Assembly (NCBI GenBank): GCA_913009875.1
Contig: CAJVYS010000008.1
Location: 1-47,477 of the forward strand
Length of the DNA stretch: 47,477 bases
Direction: 5' to 3'
From: an uncultured Gammaproteobacteria bacterium
Lineage (GTDB): Bacteria; Pseudomonadota; Gammaproteobacteria; SZUA-152
This document shows, piece after piece, positions 6,947 through 14,492 of this stretch (positions are counted from its first letter, which is position 1; the number at the start of each line of letters is the position of its first letter). Below the pieces are notes generated by a model that had not been told where the DNA came from, searched no databases, and saw nothing but the letters and a program-made list of their open reading frames with translations. Made by a program: the position numbers and the translations under genes.

Positions 6947-7956
6947 GCCTGCTGATCGACGGTGCCCTCAGGGACGACTGGCTGGAGTCCGAGCGGGAAG
7001 ATGGTGAATTCATCCGCCAGGACTCGCAATTCCGCCACTGGGTCACCCCGGACGGCAGCGCTGGCCCCAGTGGCGAGGGTGGCTTCAAGGCCGAGCCCGG
7101 GCGTTATCACCTGTACATTTCCTACGCCTGCCCCTGGGCCCATCGCACCCTGATCTTGCGCAAATTGAAGGGGCTGGAAGAGATGGTTTCCCTGTCGGTG
7201 GTGCACCCGGACATGGGCGATGCGGGCTGGAAGTTTGCCAGCGCCGGCGGTGAGCCCTTCGCGGGCACCAGCGATGACACGGTCAACGGCTTCGACTATC
7301 TGCACCAGGCCTATACCCGGGCCGAACCCGGTTACACCGGTATCGTCACCGTGCCGGTGCTGTGGGACAAGCAGCGCCAGACCATCGTCAACAACGAGTC
7401 CTCAGAGATCATCCGCATGTTCAACAGCGCCTTCGACGGCTGTGGCGCCAGCGGCCCCGACTATTACCCGGCGGCCCTGCGCAAGGAGATCGACGCGATC
7501 AACGCCTTCGTCTACGACAACATCAACAACGGCGTTTACCGCACCGGCTTTGCCGCCAGCCAAGCGGCCTACGAGCGAGCCTTCCGGCACCTGTTTGATG
7601 CGCTGGATGAGGTGGAACGGCGCCTTGCCAGCCAGCGCTATCTGGTCGGCGCAGAGATCACCGAGGCCGACTGGCGGCTGTTCACCACCCTGGTGCGCTT
7701 CGATGCCGTCTACGTCGGCCACTTCAAGTGCAATCTGCGGCGCATCGCCGATTACCCCCACCTGTCCGGCTACCTGCGTGAGCTGTATCAGCAGCCGGGT
7801 ATTGCTGAAACGGTCAATTTCCCGCACATTAAGCGGCACTATTATTATAGTCACACCAGCATCAACCCGACGCGCATCGTGCCGTTGGGGCCGGAGCTGG
7901 CATTGCATGAGCCGCACGGGCGGCAGCAAGCAATTAACAATAAAGCAGACGACTAA
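6943..7956 (+). CDS. yqjG: Glutathionyl-hydroquinone reductase
   Basis: A 337-residue omega-class-like glutathione transferase (E. coli YqjG is 328). The N-terminal thioredoxin fold carries the catalytic Cys63 in SYACPWAHR, the same residue number as the E. coli enzyme. NNESSEIIRMFN is the glutathione-binding segment. The C-terminal helical domain holds ITEADWRLFTTLVRFDAVYVGHFKCN, highly conserved in this family. The enzyme releases hydroquinones from their glutathione conjugates, using glutathione, in the cytoplasm. It is translationally coupled to doxX and followed by CDGSH and pirin genes, so the cluster looks like one quinone/electrophile-stress operon under the divergent LysR regulator. 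Confidence 0.95.
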   Translation: MSLLIDGALRDDWLESEREDGEFIRQDSQFRHWVTPDGSAGPSGEGGFKAEPGRYHLYISYACPWAHRTLILRKLKGLEEMVSLSVVHPDMGDAGWKFASAGGEPFAGTSDDTVNGFDYLHQAYTRAEPGYTGIVTVPVLWDKQRQTIVNNESSEIIRMFNSAFDGCGASGPDYYPAALRKEIDAINAFVYDNINNGVYRTGFAASQAAYERAFRHLFDALDEVERRLASQRYLVGAEITEADWRLFTTLVRFDAVYVGHFKCNLRRIADYPHLSGYLRELYQQPGIAETVNFPHIKRHYYYSHTSINPTRIVPLGPELALHEPHGRQQAINNKADD

Positions 7957-7972
7957 AGAGGAGAAGTAGCGT

Positions 7973-8221
7973 ATGAGCATGTATGACAAGAACGAGCCCT
8001 ATGCCATCGACGTGAAGGCCGGTGAAAGCGCCTGGATCTGCACTTGCAACCACACCGCCAATCCGCCCTTCTGCGATGGCGCGCACAACGACGTTCCCGG
8101 CGCCAGCGGGCCGGTGGAACACAAGGCGGAAAAGGATGAAACGGTCTACATCTGCGGCTGTGGAAAGAGCAACAACGGCATCTATTGCGACGGCTCACAT
8201 AATACGCTGGGTAACACATGA
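7973..8221 (+). CDS. Double CDGSH iron-sulfur protein
   Basis: An 82-residue soluble protein with two CDGSH (mitoNEET-type) motifs. The first is C-T-C...PPFCDGAH (about residues 23-40) and the second is C-G-C...GIYCDGSH (about 60-76). Each supplies three cysteines and a histidine for a labile 2Fe-2S cluster. No membrane helix is present, so unlike mitoNEET it is cytoplasmic. GAGGAGAAG precedes the start, and the stop overlaps the start of the pirin gene. Its place between yqjG and the pirin gene suggests an electron carrier or redox sensor for the operon. Confidence 0.92.
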   Translation: MSMYDKNEPYAIDVKAGESAWICTCNHTANPPFCDGAHNDVPGASGPVEHKAEKDETVYICGCGKSNNGIYCDGSHNTLGNT

Positions 8222-8952
8222 ACGGCCACGCCAGCCGCCATGCGGCGGTGGAAACCCTGGAGGGGGTGGGTGTCACGGTAAAACGCCTGTTCCCCGTGCC
8301 GGGGCTGCGCAATCTCGATCCCTTCGTGCTCTGGGATCACTTCAGCGTGGCCCCCGACACGGGTTTTCCCGACCACCCGCACCGCGGCTTTGAGGCCATC
8401 ACCTACATGCTGGAAGGCAGTATGCGGCACACCGACAACCTGGGTAACCAGTCCACGGTTACGGCCGGCGGGGCACAGCGTTTTACCGCCGGGCGGGGCC
8501 TCGTGCATTCGGAAATGCCCGGCGGCACTGGCGACAATACGGGTATCCAGCTGTGGATCAATCTGCCCCGACGCCTGAAAGATGTCGCCCCGGCCTATCA
8601 ACAGGTGGATGCCGATGCCTTTCCCGTTGAGCATTTCGAGACGGGCTGGAAGAAAACCATCGTCGGCGAGGGCTCGCCGCTGCAGCTGCTGAGCGACGTC
8701 CGTTATAGCGAATTGGCGTTGCAGGCGGGTGGCCACTTTGAGGAGGCGCTGCCCAAGGATTTCACGGCGCTGGCCTATCTGCTGCAAGGGCAGGCGCGGG
8801 TTTCCGGCCAGGATATTGATACCGGCAGTGCCTGTTTCGTTACCGGTGCCTCGCGCATCGTGATGGATTCAGAGGCCGGTTGCCGGCTCATGTTGTGCCT
8901 TGGGTGCCCGCACGGCGAGCCCATCCACCAGCACGGACCCTATGTCGATTAA
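8218..8952 (+). CDS. Pirin-family bicupin (YhaK/YhhW type)
   Basis: A 244-residue bicupin. The N-terminal cupin carries the metal-binding set of pirins: DHPHRGFEAITYMLEG (two His, about residues 57-59) and later GLVHSEMP (His and Glu, about 101-103). The C-terminal cupin (about 155-240) is less conserved. Bacterial pirins of this size bind Fe or Ni, and several oxidise quercetin-like flavonols. E. coli YhaK is a ROS-sensitive member next to yqjFG. The start overlaps the previous stop (ATGA), so it is the last gene of the doxX-yqjG-CDGSH-pirin operon. A hairpin follows. Confidence 0.92.
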   Translation: MNGHASRHAAVETLEGVGVTVKRLFPVPGLRNLDPFVLWDHFSVAPDTGFPDHPHRGFEAITYMLEGSMRHTDNLGNQSTVTAGGAQRFTAGRGLVHSEMPGGTGDNTGIQLWINLPRRLKDVAPAYQQVDADAFPVEHFETGWKKTIVGEGSPLQLLSDVRYSELALQAGGHFEEALPKDFTALAYLLQGQARVSGQDIDTGSACFVTGASRIVMDSEAGCRLMLCLGCPHGEPIHQHGPYVD

Positions 8953-8981
8953 CGCCGGCTCATGCCGCACGGGATGCCAAA

Positions 8982-9012
8982 CAGGGAAAGCCTGGAGGGC
9001 AGGCTTTCCCTG
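8982..9012 (+). terminator. Hairpin at the end of the doxX-pirin operon
   Basis: A perfect 12-bp stem (CAGGGAAAGCCT / AGGCTTTCCCTG) with a 7-base loop lies 29 bases after the pirin stop codon. No clear U tract follows, so termination may be weak or factor-assisted. Confidence 0.55.
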
Positions 9013-9061
9013 CTCATGATAGTCCTGCAACAATTACCGCAGAGGTAGAGGATCCGAACAT

Positions 9062-9165
9062 TGTGGGAGCGGCTTCAGCCGCGAAGAAGGTGGGCTTTTT
9101 TCGCGGCTGAAGCCGCTCCCACAGGTTGTTTTTTGTTGTTTTTCGCGGGCATGGCCCGCTCCTAG
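9062..9165. repeat. REP hairpin plus a single half-element
   Basis: A perfect 24-base inverted repeat (9062-9085 and 9100-9123), beginning TGTGGGAGCGGCTTCAGC, has a 14-base loop. Half an element, CGCGGGCATGGCCCGCTCCTA, follows at 9144-9165. Both sequence types occur nested at 1502-1670, so this is a second, partly dismantled copy of the same BIME. Confidence 0.85.
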
Positions 9166-9193
9166 ACGCAGCGCCACCATTCACAAACAAGAG

Positions 9194-9448
9194 TCAGCGG
9201 ATTTTCTCCACAGTGTAGGTACCACACACCCGTACCTCCACATCCCGCACACCTTTTCTGACATGAAAAACATAGCAGTTACCATCGGCATGACCGGCAT
9301 CAACGGCCTCATAAGTCACTACCGCCTTGCCTTCCGAATAGACCGTTATCAACGCTTCCGTGCGCACACTGACCGCCTGCAAAGGCATCACGGCCGTGAG
9401 TAAGATGACAGTGGCGGACGCCCTGAAAACAGATTGAAAACCAAGCAT
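9194..9448 (-). CDS. Small secreted protein of unknown function
   Basis: This 84-residue protein is not recognised. An N-terminal segment with a hydrophobic core (about residues 8-25, ending near LQA-VS) looks like a Sec signal peptide and would leave a mature chain of about 58 residues. The mature part is beta-rich with two cysteines (NCYVFH and RVCGTY) that could form a disulfide in the periplasm. It lies just after pilU, 49 bases beyond its stop, on the same strand, so it may be co-transcribed with the pilus ATPase genes. Nothing ties it to pilus function. Confidence 0.55.
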   Translation of the reverse strand: MLGFQSVFRASATVILLTAVMPLQAVSVRTEALITVYSEGKAVVTYEAVDAGHADGNCYVFHVRKGVRDVEVRVCGTYTVEKIR

Positions 9449-9497
9449 TGCATCATCTCCCCGACTTGCCTGTGAAATCGGCGGACATAGAAATTAT

Positions 9498-10652
9498 TCA
9501 AGTCTCATCAATATTCACCAGCGTAACGCCGTTTAGCGATTCTTCCATTTTCTTCAGCCCGGCCTTCTGTCCCAGCTTGATCATCAGGCGCAGCTCGTTG
9601 GCCGAGTCGGCATGATGCAGGGCTGCTTCGTAAGTAATCTGACGTGCCTTATAGAGTTCGTACAGGGCCTGATCGAAGGTGTTCATGCCCTGCTGGTTGG
9701 ACTTGCTCATGACATCTTTCAGGGTGGCCACATTGCCATCACGGACCATCTGCGCCACCAGCGGCGTGTTCATTAATATTTCGACGGCGACACAGCGACC
9801 CTGCCGGTCGGGCGTGGGAATGAGCTGCTGGGCAACGATGGCACGCAGGTTAAACGAGAGGTCCAGCAGAACCTGGTCGCGCCGGTCCTTGGGGAAAAAG
9901 CTGAGAATGCGGTCCAGGGCCTGATTGGCATTGTTGGCATGCAGGGTGGTGACGCAGAGATGGCCGGTCTCGGCAAAGGCGATGGCATGTTCCATGGTCT
10001 CGCGGGTACGCACCTCGCCGATCAGGATAACGTCCGGTGCCTGACGCAGGGTATTGCGCAGCGCCGTCTCGAAGCTCTCCGTGTCGACGCCGACTTCGCG
10101 TTGGGTGATGATGCAGCCGTCGTGTTCGTGCACGTATTCAATGGGGTCTTCGACGGTGATGATGTGGCCATGGCTGTTGCGGTTGCGGTAACCGATCATC
10201 GACGCCAGGGTGCTGGACTTGCCGGTGCCGGTGGCGCCGACGATGATCACCAGGCCGCGCTTGGTCATGGACAGGTCTTCCAGCACTTGCGGAATACCCA
10301 GTTCGGCAAAGGTCGGGATCTCGGTCTTGATGCGGCGCAGGACGATGCCGGCATGGTTTTTCTGCTGGAAGACGTTGACGCGGAAACGCCCGGTGTCCGG
10401 CGGGGCGATGGCGAAATTGCATTCCTGCGTACGATCAAACTCCGCACGCTGAGGCTCACTCATGATGGAATGGGCGAGCTTGCGCACCTGATCCGCGTTC
10501 AGTGGCACATCCGAGATGGGGGCGATGCTGCCATTGATCTTCAGGCTGGGTGGCACACCGGCGGTGACGAACAGGTCTGATGCATCCTTGCGCACCATCA
10601 TTTTCAGCAGTGAAGTAAAATCCCGGAGAATATCGTAGTTCTTCGTCGCCAT
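9498..10652 (-). CDS. pilU: Type IV pilus retraction accessory ATPase PilU
   Basis: A 384-residue secretion ATPase of the PilT/PilU branch (usual length about 380). An N-terminal PAS-like domain (1-110) is followed by the RecA-like ATPase: Walker A GATGTGKSST near residue 140, the Asp box DPIEYVHEHD, Walker B-like DVILIGEVRTRETM, and the His box GHLCVTTLHANN. The longer C-terminal tail after LYELYKARQITYEAAL separates PilU from PilT. It works with PilT as a hexameric motor that depolymerises the pilus at the inner membrane. It lies 29 bases after pilT, in the same operon. Confidence 0.95.
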   Translation of the reverse strand: MATKNYDILRDFTSLLKMMVRKDASDLFVTAGVPPSLKINGSIAPISDVPLNADQVRKLAHSIMSEPQRAEFDRTQECNFAIAPPDTGRFRVNVFQQKNHAGIVLRRIKTEIPTFAELGIPQVLEDLSMTKRGLVIIVGATGTGKSSTLASMIGYRNRNSHGHIITVEDPIEYVHEHDGCIITQREVGVDTESFETALRNTLRQAPDVILIGEVRTRETMEHAIAFAETGHLCVTTLHANNANQALDRILSFFPKDRRDQVLLDLSFNLRAIVAQQLIPTPDRQGRCVAVEILMNTPLVAQMVRDGNVATLKDVMSKSNQQGMNTFDQALYELYKARQITYEAALHHADSANELRLMIKLGQKAGLKKMEESLNGVTLVNIDET

Positions 10653-10681
10653 CAGCTGTCCAGCGTCTGTTGTCTTTCAGC

Positions 10682-11719
10682 CTATAAAAAGGCGTCCTTG
10701 TAGGCGGCCTTGTGGGCAGCTTCCTGTTTGGTAATGATACCCTTCTGCAGCAGTGCTTGCAGGTTTTGATCCAGGGTTTGCATGCCGAGGCCCTGACCGG
10801 TCTGGATGGACGAATACATCTGCGCCACCTTGGCCTCGCGGATGAGATTGCGGATCGCCGGCGTGCCCAACATGATTTCATGCGCCGCGACACGCCCGCC
10901 ACCGACCTTTTTCAACAGGGTCTGGGAGATAACCGCACGTAGTGATTCGGACAGCATGGAGCGCACCATTTCTTTTTCCGCCGCCGGGAACACGTCGATG
11001 ATACGGTCGATGGTCTTGGCCGCGGAGCTGGTGTGCAGGGTGCCGAACACCAGGTGGCCGGTTTCCGCCGCGGTCAGTGCCAGGCGGATGGTCTCCGGGT
11101 CGCGCATCTCACCCACCAGGATCACGTCCGGATCTTCTCGCAGGGCCGAGCGCAGGGCCTCGTTGAAGCCCAGGGTGTGGCGATGTACTTCGCGCTGGTT
11201 GATCAGCGACTTCTTCGACTTGTGCACGAATTCGATGGGATCCTCGATGGTGAGGATGTGGCCATGATCGGTGTCGTTCTTGTAATCGATCATCGCCGCC
11301 AGGGTGGTGGATTTGCCCGATCCCGTCGGCCCGGTCACCAGCACCAGGCCACGCGGTGTCTCCGAGATGGACTCGAAGATCTGCGGGCAACCCAGCTGTT
11401 CGAAGTTGAGGATGGTGCTGGGAATGGTGCGGAACACCGCGCCGGCGCCACGATGGTGATTAAAGGCATTGACACGGAAGCGCGCCAGGTCGGGGATTTC
11501 GAAGGAGAAGTCGGTCTCAAGAAATTCCTCGTAATCCTTGCGCTGCTTGTCGTTCATGATGTCGTAGATCAGCGCGTGCACCATCTTGTGATCCATGTGC
11601 GGCACATTGATGCGACGGATCTCGCCATCGACGCGGATCATCGGCGGTTCGCCCGCGGAGAGGTGCAAATCCGACGCGTTGTTCTTGACGCTGAAGGCAA
11701 GCAGTTCAGAGATATCCAT
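10682..11719 (-). CDS. pilT: Type IV pilus retraction ATPase PilT
   Basis: A 345-residue hexameric retraction motor with an almost canonical sequence. MDISELLAFSVKNNASDLHLSAG opens the protein. Walker A is GPTGSGKSTT, the Asp box DPIEFVH, Walker B DVILVGEMRDPETI, and the His box GHLVFGTLHTSSAAKTIDR. The AIRNLIREAK motif essential for retraction in PilT is present near residue 290. It disassembles pilin subunits at the inner membrane, driving twitching, DNA uptake and surface sensing. pilU follows in the same direction, and yggS is divergent, the arrangement found in Pseudomonas and many other gammaproteobacteria. Confidence 0.97.
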   Translation of the reverse strand: MDISELLAFSVKNNASDLHLSAGEPPMIRVDGEIRRINVPHMDHKMVHALIYDIMNDKQRKDYEEFLETDFSFEIPDLARFRVNAFNHHRGAGAVFRTIPSTILNFEQLGCPQIFESISETPRGLVLVTGPTGSGKSTTLAAMIDYKNDTDHGHILTIEDPIEFVHKSKKSLINQREVHRHTLGFNEALRSALREDPDVILVGEMRDPETIRLALTAAETGHLVFGTLHTSSAAKTIDRIIDVFPAAEKEMVRSMLSESLRAVISQTLLKKVGGGRVAAHEIMLGTPAIRNLIREAKVAQMYSSIQTGQGLGMQTLDQNLQALLQKGIITKQEAAHKAAYKDAFL

Positions 11720-11862
11720 GCATGGGTTCCTGCGTTTGTTACGATCTTGGAAAAATAAGGGGCTTTACATTGTCCGAGTATAACGACCTGTGCGGTAGAA
11801 TCCTTTACGCAACCACCGCCTGCCCGGGCACTAAACATAACGCATACTGTGACCTGTTGACC

Positions 11863-12576
11863 ATGCCGGAAACCCGTTCTTTGACCATTTGCCAATCGCT
11901 CAAACAGCGCCTCGCCCATGTCGAACGACGCATTCGCGAGGCCGAGATGCGCTTTGGGCGTCCACCGGGTTCCGTGCAACTACTGCCCGTGAGTAAGACC
12001 CGCCCCGCTGCCGACATCGCGCAGCTGGCTCGCGCCGGATACCGTGCCTTCGGTGAAAGCTACCTGCAGGAGGCGCTGGGCAAGCAGAAGGAACTCGCCG
12101 GGCTGGGGGGGCTGGAATGGCATTTCATCGGCCCCATCCAGTCCAACAAGACTCAGCCCATCGCTCAATATTTCGACTGGGCACACAGCGTGGACCGTGA
12201 AAAGATCGCCCGGCGTCTCAGCGCCCAACGCCCGGACTCATTGCCGCCACTGAATATCTGCCTGCAGGTCAACATCAGCGGCGAAGCTACGAAGTCGGGT
12301 ATTGACCTCGACCAGCTGCCGGTGCTGGCGGCCAGTGTTGCCGGGCTACCTGGCCTGCACCTGCGCGGGCTGATGGCGATCCCGGCCCGGGAAAGTGATT
12401 TCGAACGTCAGCGTGCCGCCTTTCGCCACCTGCGCGTGGCATTCGATACACTCAACACGGACGACCTTGCGCTGGACACGCTGTCCATGGGCATGTCCGG
12501 CGATCTGGAGGCGGCCATTGCCGAAGGCGCCACCCTTGTGCGCGTTGGCAGCGATATCTTCGGGCCGCGAAATTAG
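11863..12576 (+). CDS. yggS: PLP homeostasis protein YggS/PLPBP
   Basis: A 237-residue alanine-racemase-fold protein without racemase activity that binds pyridoxal 5'-phosphate. The PLP lysine is in LLPVSKTRP (about residue 44). Other family marks are GESYLQEA, LEWHFIGPIQSNKT, LQVNISGEATKSG and LSMGMSGDLEAAI near the C-terminus, then VRVGSDIFG. The frame stays open for 47 codons upstream, but the ATG used here gives the family's normal length. It is divergent from pilT and leads the yggS-proC-yggT-yggU cluster. YggS buffers PLP and affects amino-acid metabolism. Confidence 0.95.
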   Translation: MPETRSLTICQSLKQRLAHVERRIREAEMRFGRPPGSVQLLPVSKTRPAADIAQLARAGYRAFGESYLQEALGKQKELAGLGGLEWHFIGPIQSNKTQPIAQYFDWAHSVDREKIARRLSAQRPDSLPPLNICLQVNISGEATKSGIDLDQLPVLAASVAGLPGLHLRGLMAIPARESDFERQRAAFRHLRVAFDTLNTDDLALDTLSMGMSGDLEAAIAEGATLVRVGSDIFGPRN

Positions 12577-12627
12577 ACGTCGGTAAGACGTAGCGCAGGC
12601 GAAGATAAAACAGTATCTTAGGCCCCC

Positions 12628-13458
12628 ATGAAAGACGTCAATATTGCCTTTATCGGTGGCGGCAACATGGCCACCAGTCTCATCGGCGGCCTGCTGGCCG
12701 ACCACGTTTCTCCCGCCCGCCTGTGCGTCGCCGACCGCGACCCCGCCCAGCGGGAACACCTCGCCGCGCAGTTCGGCGTGCGAACCAGCGAAGACAACGC
12801 CGCCTGCGCCGAGGATGCCGATGTCATTGTGCTGGCGGTCAAGCCGCAGGTGCTGCACGAGGTCTGCGAGGCGCTTACCGACAGCGTGCAGCGTAAGCAG
12901 CCGCTGGTCGTCTCCGTGGCCGCCGGGGTGCGCACCGACAGCCTCAGACGCTGGCTGGGTGGTGGTGATGTCGCCATCGTGCGTGCCATGCCCAACACGC
13001 CGGCGCTGCTGCAGTCCGGCGCCACCGGTCTGTATGCCTGCACCGGCGTCTCTGAGGAACAGCGCGACCTGGCCGAGGCCATCCTGCGTGCCACCGGCCT
13101 GACCCTGTGGGTCGACGATGAAGCGCAGATGGACATCGTCACCGCCCTGTCCGGTAGCGGCCCGGCCTATTTCTTCCGCGTCATGGAAGGGTTGGAAAAG
13201 GCCGCCACCGAGCTGGGCCTGCCCGCGCAGACCGCCCGCCTGCTGACCTTGCAGACCGCCCTCGGCGCCGCCCGCATGGCACTGGAGAGCAGCGAACCCG
13301 TCGCTACCCTGCGCAAACGCGTCACCTCGCCCGGCGGCACTACCGAGCAAGGCCTGAAGGCGATGGAAGCAGGCGACATCGACGCCCTGTTGGGCAAGGT
13401 GCTGAAGGCCGCCCGCGACCGCTCGCGGGAGCTGGCCAAACTGCTGGACGACACATAA
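12628..13458 (+). CDS. proC: Pyrroline-5-carboxylate reductase
   Basis: A 276-residue enzyme of the last step of proline synthesis: 1-pyrroline-5-carboxylate + NAD(P)H to L-proline. The N-terminal Rossmann fold begins IAFIGGGNMATSLIGGL. VILAVKPQVL and VRAMPNTPALL mark the cofactor and substrate side. The C-terminal dimerisation domain has ALSGSGPAYFF and the P5CR signature LRKRVTSPGGTTEQGL near residues 230-247. Its stop overlaps the start of yggT (TAATG), so translation of the two is coupled. Confidence 0.97.
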   Translation: MKDVNIAFIGGGNMATSLIGGLLADHVSPARLCVADRDPAQREHLAAQFGVRTSEDNAACAEDADVIVLAVKPQVLHEVCEALTDSVQRKQPLVVSVAAGVRTDSLRRWLGGGDVAIVRAMPNTPALLQSGATGLYACTGVSEEQRDLAEAILRATGLTLWVDDEAQMDIVTALSGSGPAYFFRVMEGLEKAATELGLPAQTARLLTLQTALGAARMALESSEPVATLRKRVTSPGGTTEQGLKAMEAGDIDALLGKVLKAARDRSRELAKLLDDT

Positions 13459-14039
13459 TGGGTGGCTCATACGCCGGTAATGCCGGAATCTTTCTGATTC
13501 AGACCCTGTTCGGCCTGTACGCGGGCGCCGTGATGCTGCGCTTCCTGCTGGCCATGGTACGGGCCGATTTCTACAATCCCGTGTCTCAGTTTCTGGTCAA
13601 GGTCACCAACCCGCCACTGCTGCCCCTGCGCCGCATCATTCCAGGCGTGATGGGCATCGACATGGCGAGTATCGTATTGCTGATCGTGCTGCAGGCGACC
13701 AAGCTGTTGCTCATCGCCGCTGTGCAGGGCTTCGGCATCCACCCGCTGGGACTGGTGGTGCTTACCCTGGCTGAGCTGCTGACGCTGCTGCTCAACATCT
13801 ACTTTTTCACCATCCTGATCCAGATCATCCTCAGCTGGGTCAGTCCGGGCAGCTACAACCCTGCCGTGGCGTTACTTCACAGCCTCAACGAACCCCTGCT
13901 GGGCCGGGCGCGGCGCATCCTGCCGCCCATTTCCGGTTTTGACCTGTCGCCGATTCTGGTGCTGGTCGGCCTGCAGTTGCTGGAAATCCTCCTTATTGCC
14001 CCCATCCTGGACCTGGGCCGGGGACTGATTGCCGGGTGA
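13458..14039 (+). CDS. yggT: YggT-family membrane protein
   Basis: A 193-residue integral membrane protein made of two tandem YggT repeats. Each has a hydrophobic helix followed by the loop motif [23 protein letters not shown] (first, split here as NPVSQFLVK and RRIIP) or [13 protein letters not shown] (second). Four to five transmembrane helices are predicted. YggT proteins have been linked to osmotic tolerance and, in organelles and cyanobacteria (CcmB/YlmG relatives), to nucleoid or cytochrome assembly. The mechanism is unknown. It overlaps both neighbours by four bases or less, inside the proC cluster. Confidence 0.93.
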   Translation: MGGSYAGNAGIFLIQTLFGLYAGAVMLRFLLAMVRADFYNPVSQFLVKVTNPPLLPLRRIIPGVMGIDMASIVLLIVLQATKLLLIAAVQGFGIHPLGLVVLTLAELLTLLLNIYFFTILIQIILSWVSPGSYNPAVALLHSLNEPLLGRARRILPPISGFDLSPILVLVGLQLLEILLIAPILDLGRGLIAG

Positions 14040-14323
14040 GCGATTTCTATCGCTGGGAGGGCGATGCGCTGACGCTCAATGTCCGTGTACAACCCCGCGC
14101 CAGCCGGGATGAAATCGTCGGTCCGCTCGGCGACAGCCTGAAGGTCCGCATCACTACACCGCCCGTCGATGGCAAGGCCAACACCCATCTCATCAAATAC
14201 CTCGCCAAGACCTTTGGCGTGCCGCGCACGCGGGTGACCCTTCTAGGTGGCGAGCGTGGCCGCGACAAGCGGTTGCGCATCGATGCCCCCAGCCGTCTGC
14301 CGGCCTGCATACCTTCCGCCTGA
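14036..14323 (+). CDS. yggU: DUF167/YggU-family protein
   Basis: A 95-residue cytosolic protein with the DUF167 pattern: [16 protein letters not shown], then [15 protein letters not shown], then [27 protein letters not shown] (read here in pieces). Members are small alpha/beta proteins conserved beside yggS/yggT. No biochemical role is established. The GTG start overlaps the yggT stop (GTGA), and this gene closes the yggS-proC-yggT-yggU cluster. Confidence 0.92.
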   Translation: MSDFYRWEGDALTLNVRVQPRASRDEIVGPLGDSLKVRITTPPVDGKANTHLIKYLAKTFGVPRTRVTLLGGERGRDKRLRIDAPSRLPACIPSA

Positions 14324-14492
14324 ACCGTTCACATCTGCAGCGATACCGCTGGTCGGGAACGCCACGGGCTACCCCTTAATCCTTGATATCCCTCTAAACT
14401 TCCTCACCCGCCGGCCGTTATTGATATCGACGCATTGCCCTGCGCACATCATCATCGCTTTGAAACTCTTTGCAACAAAAAAGGTAGGCAAG

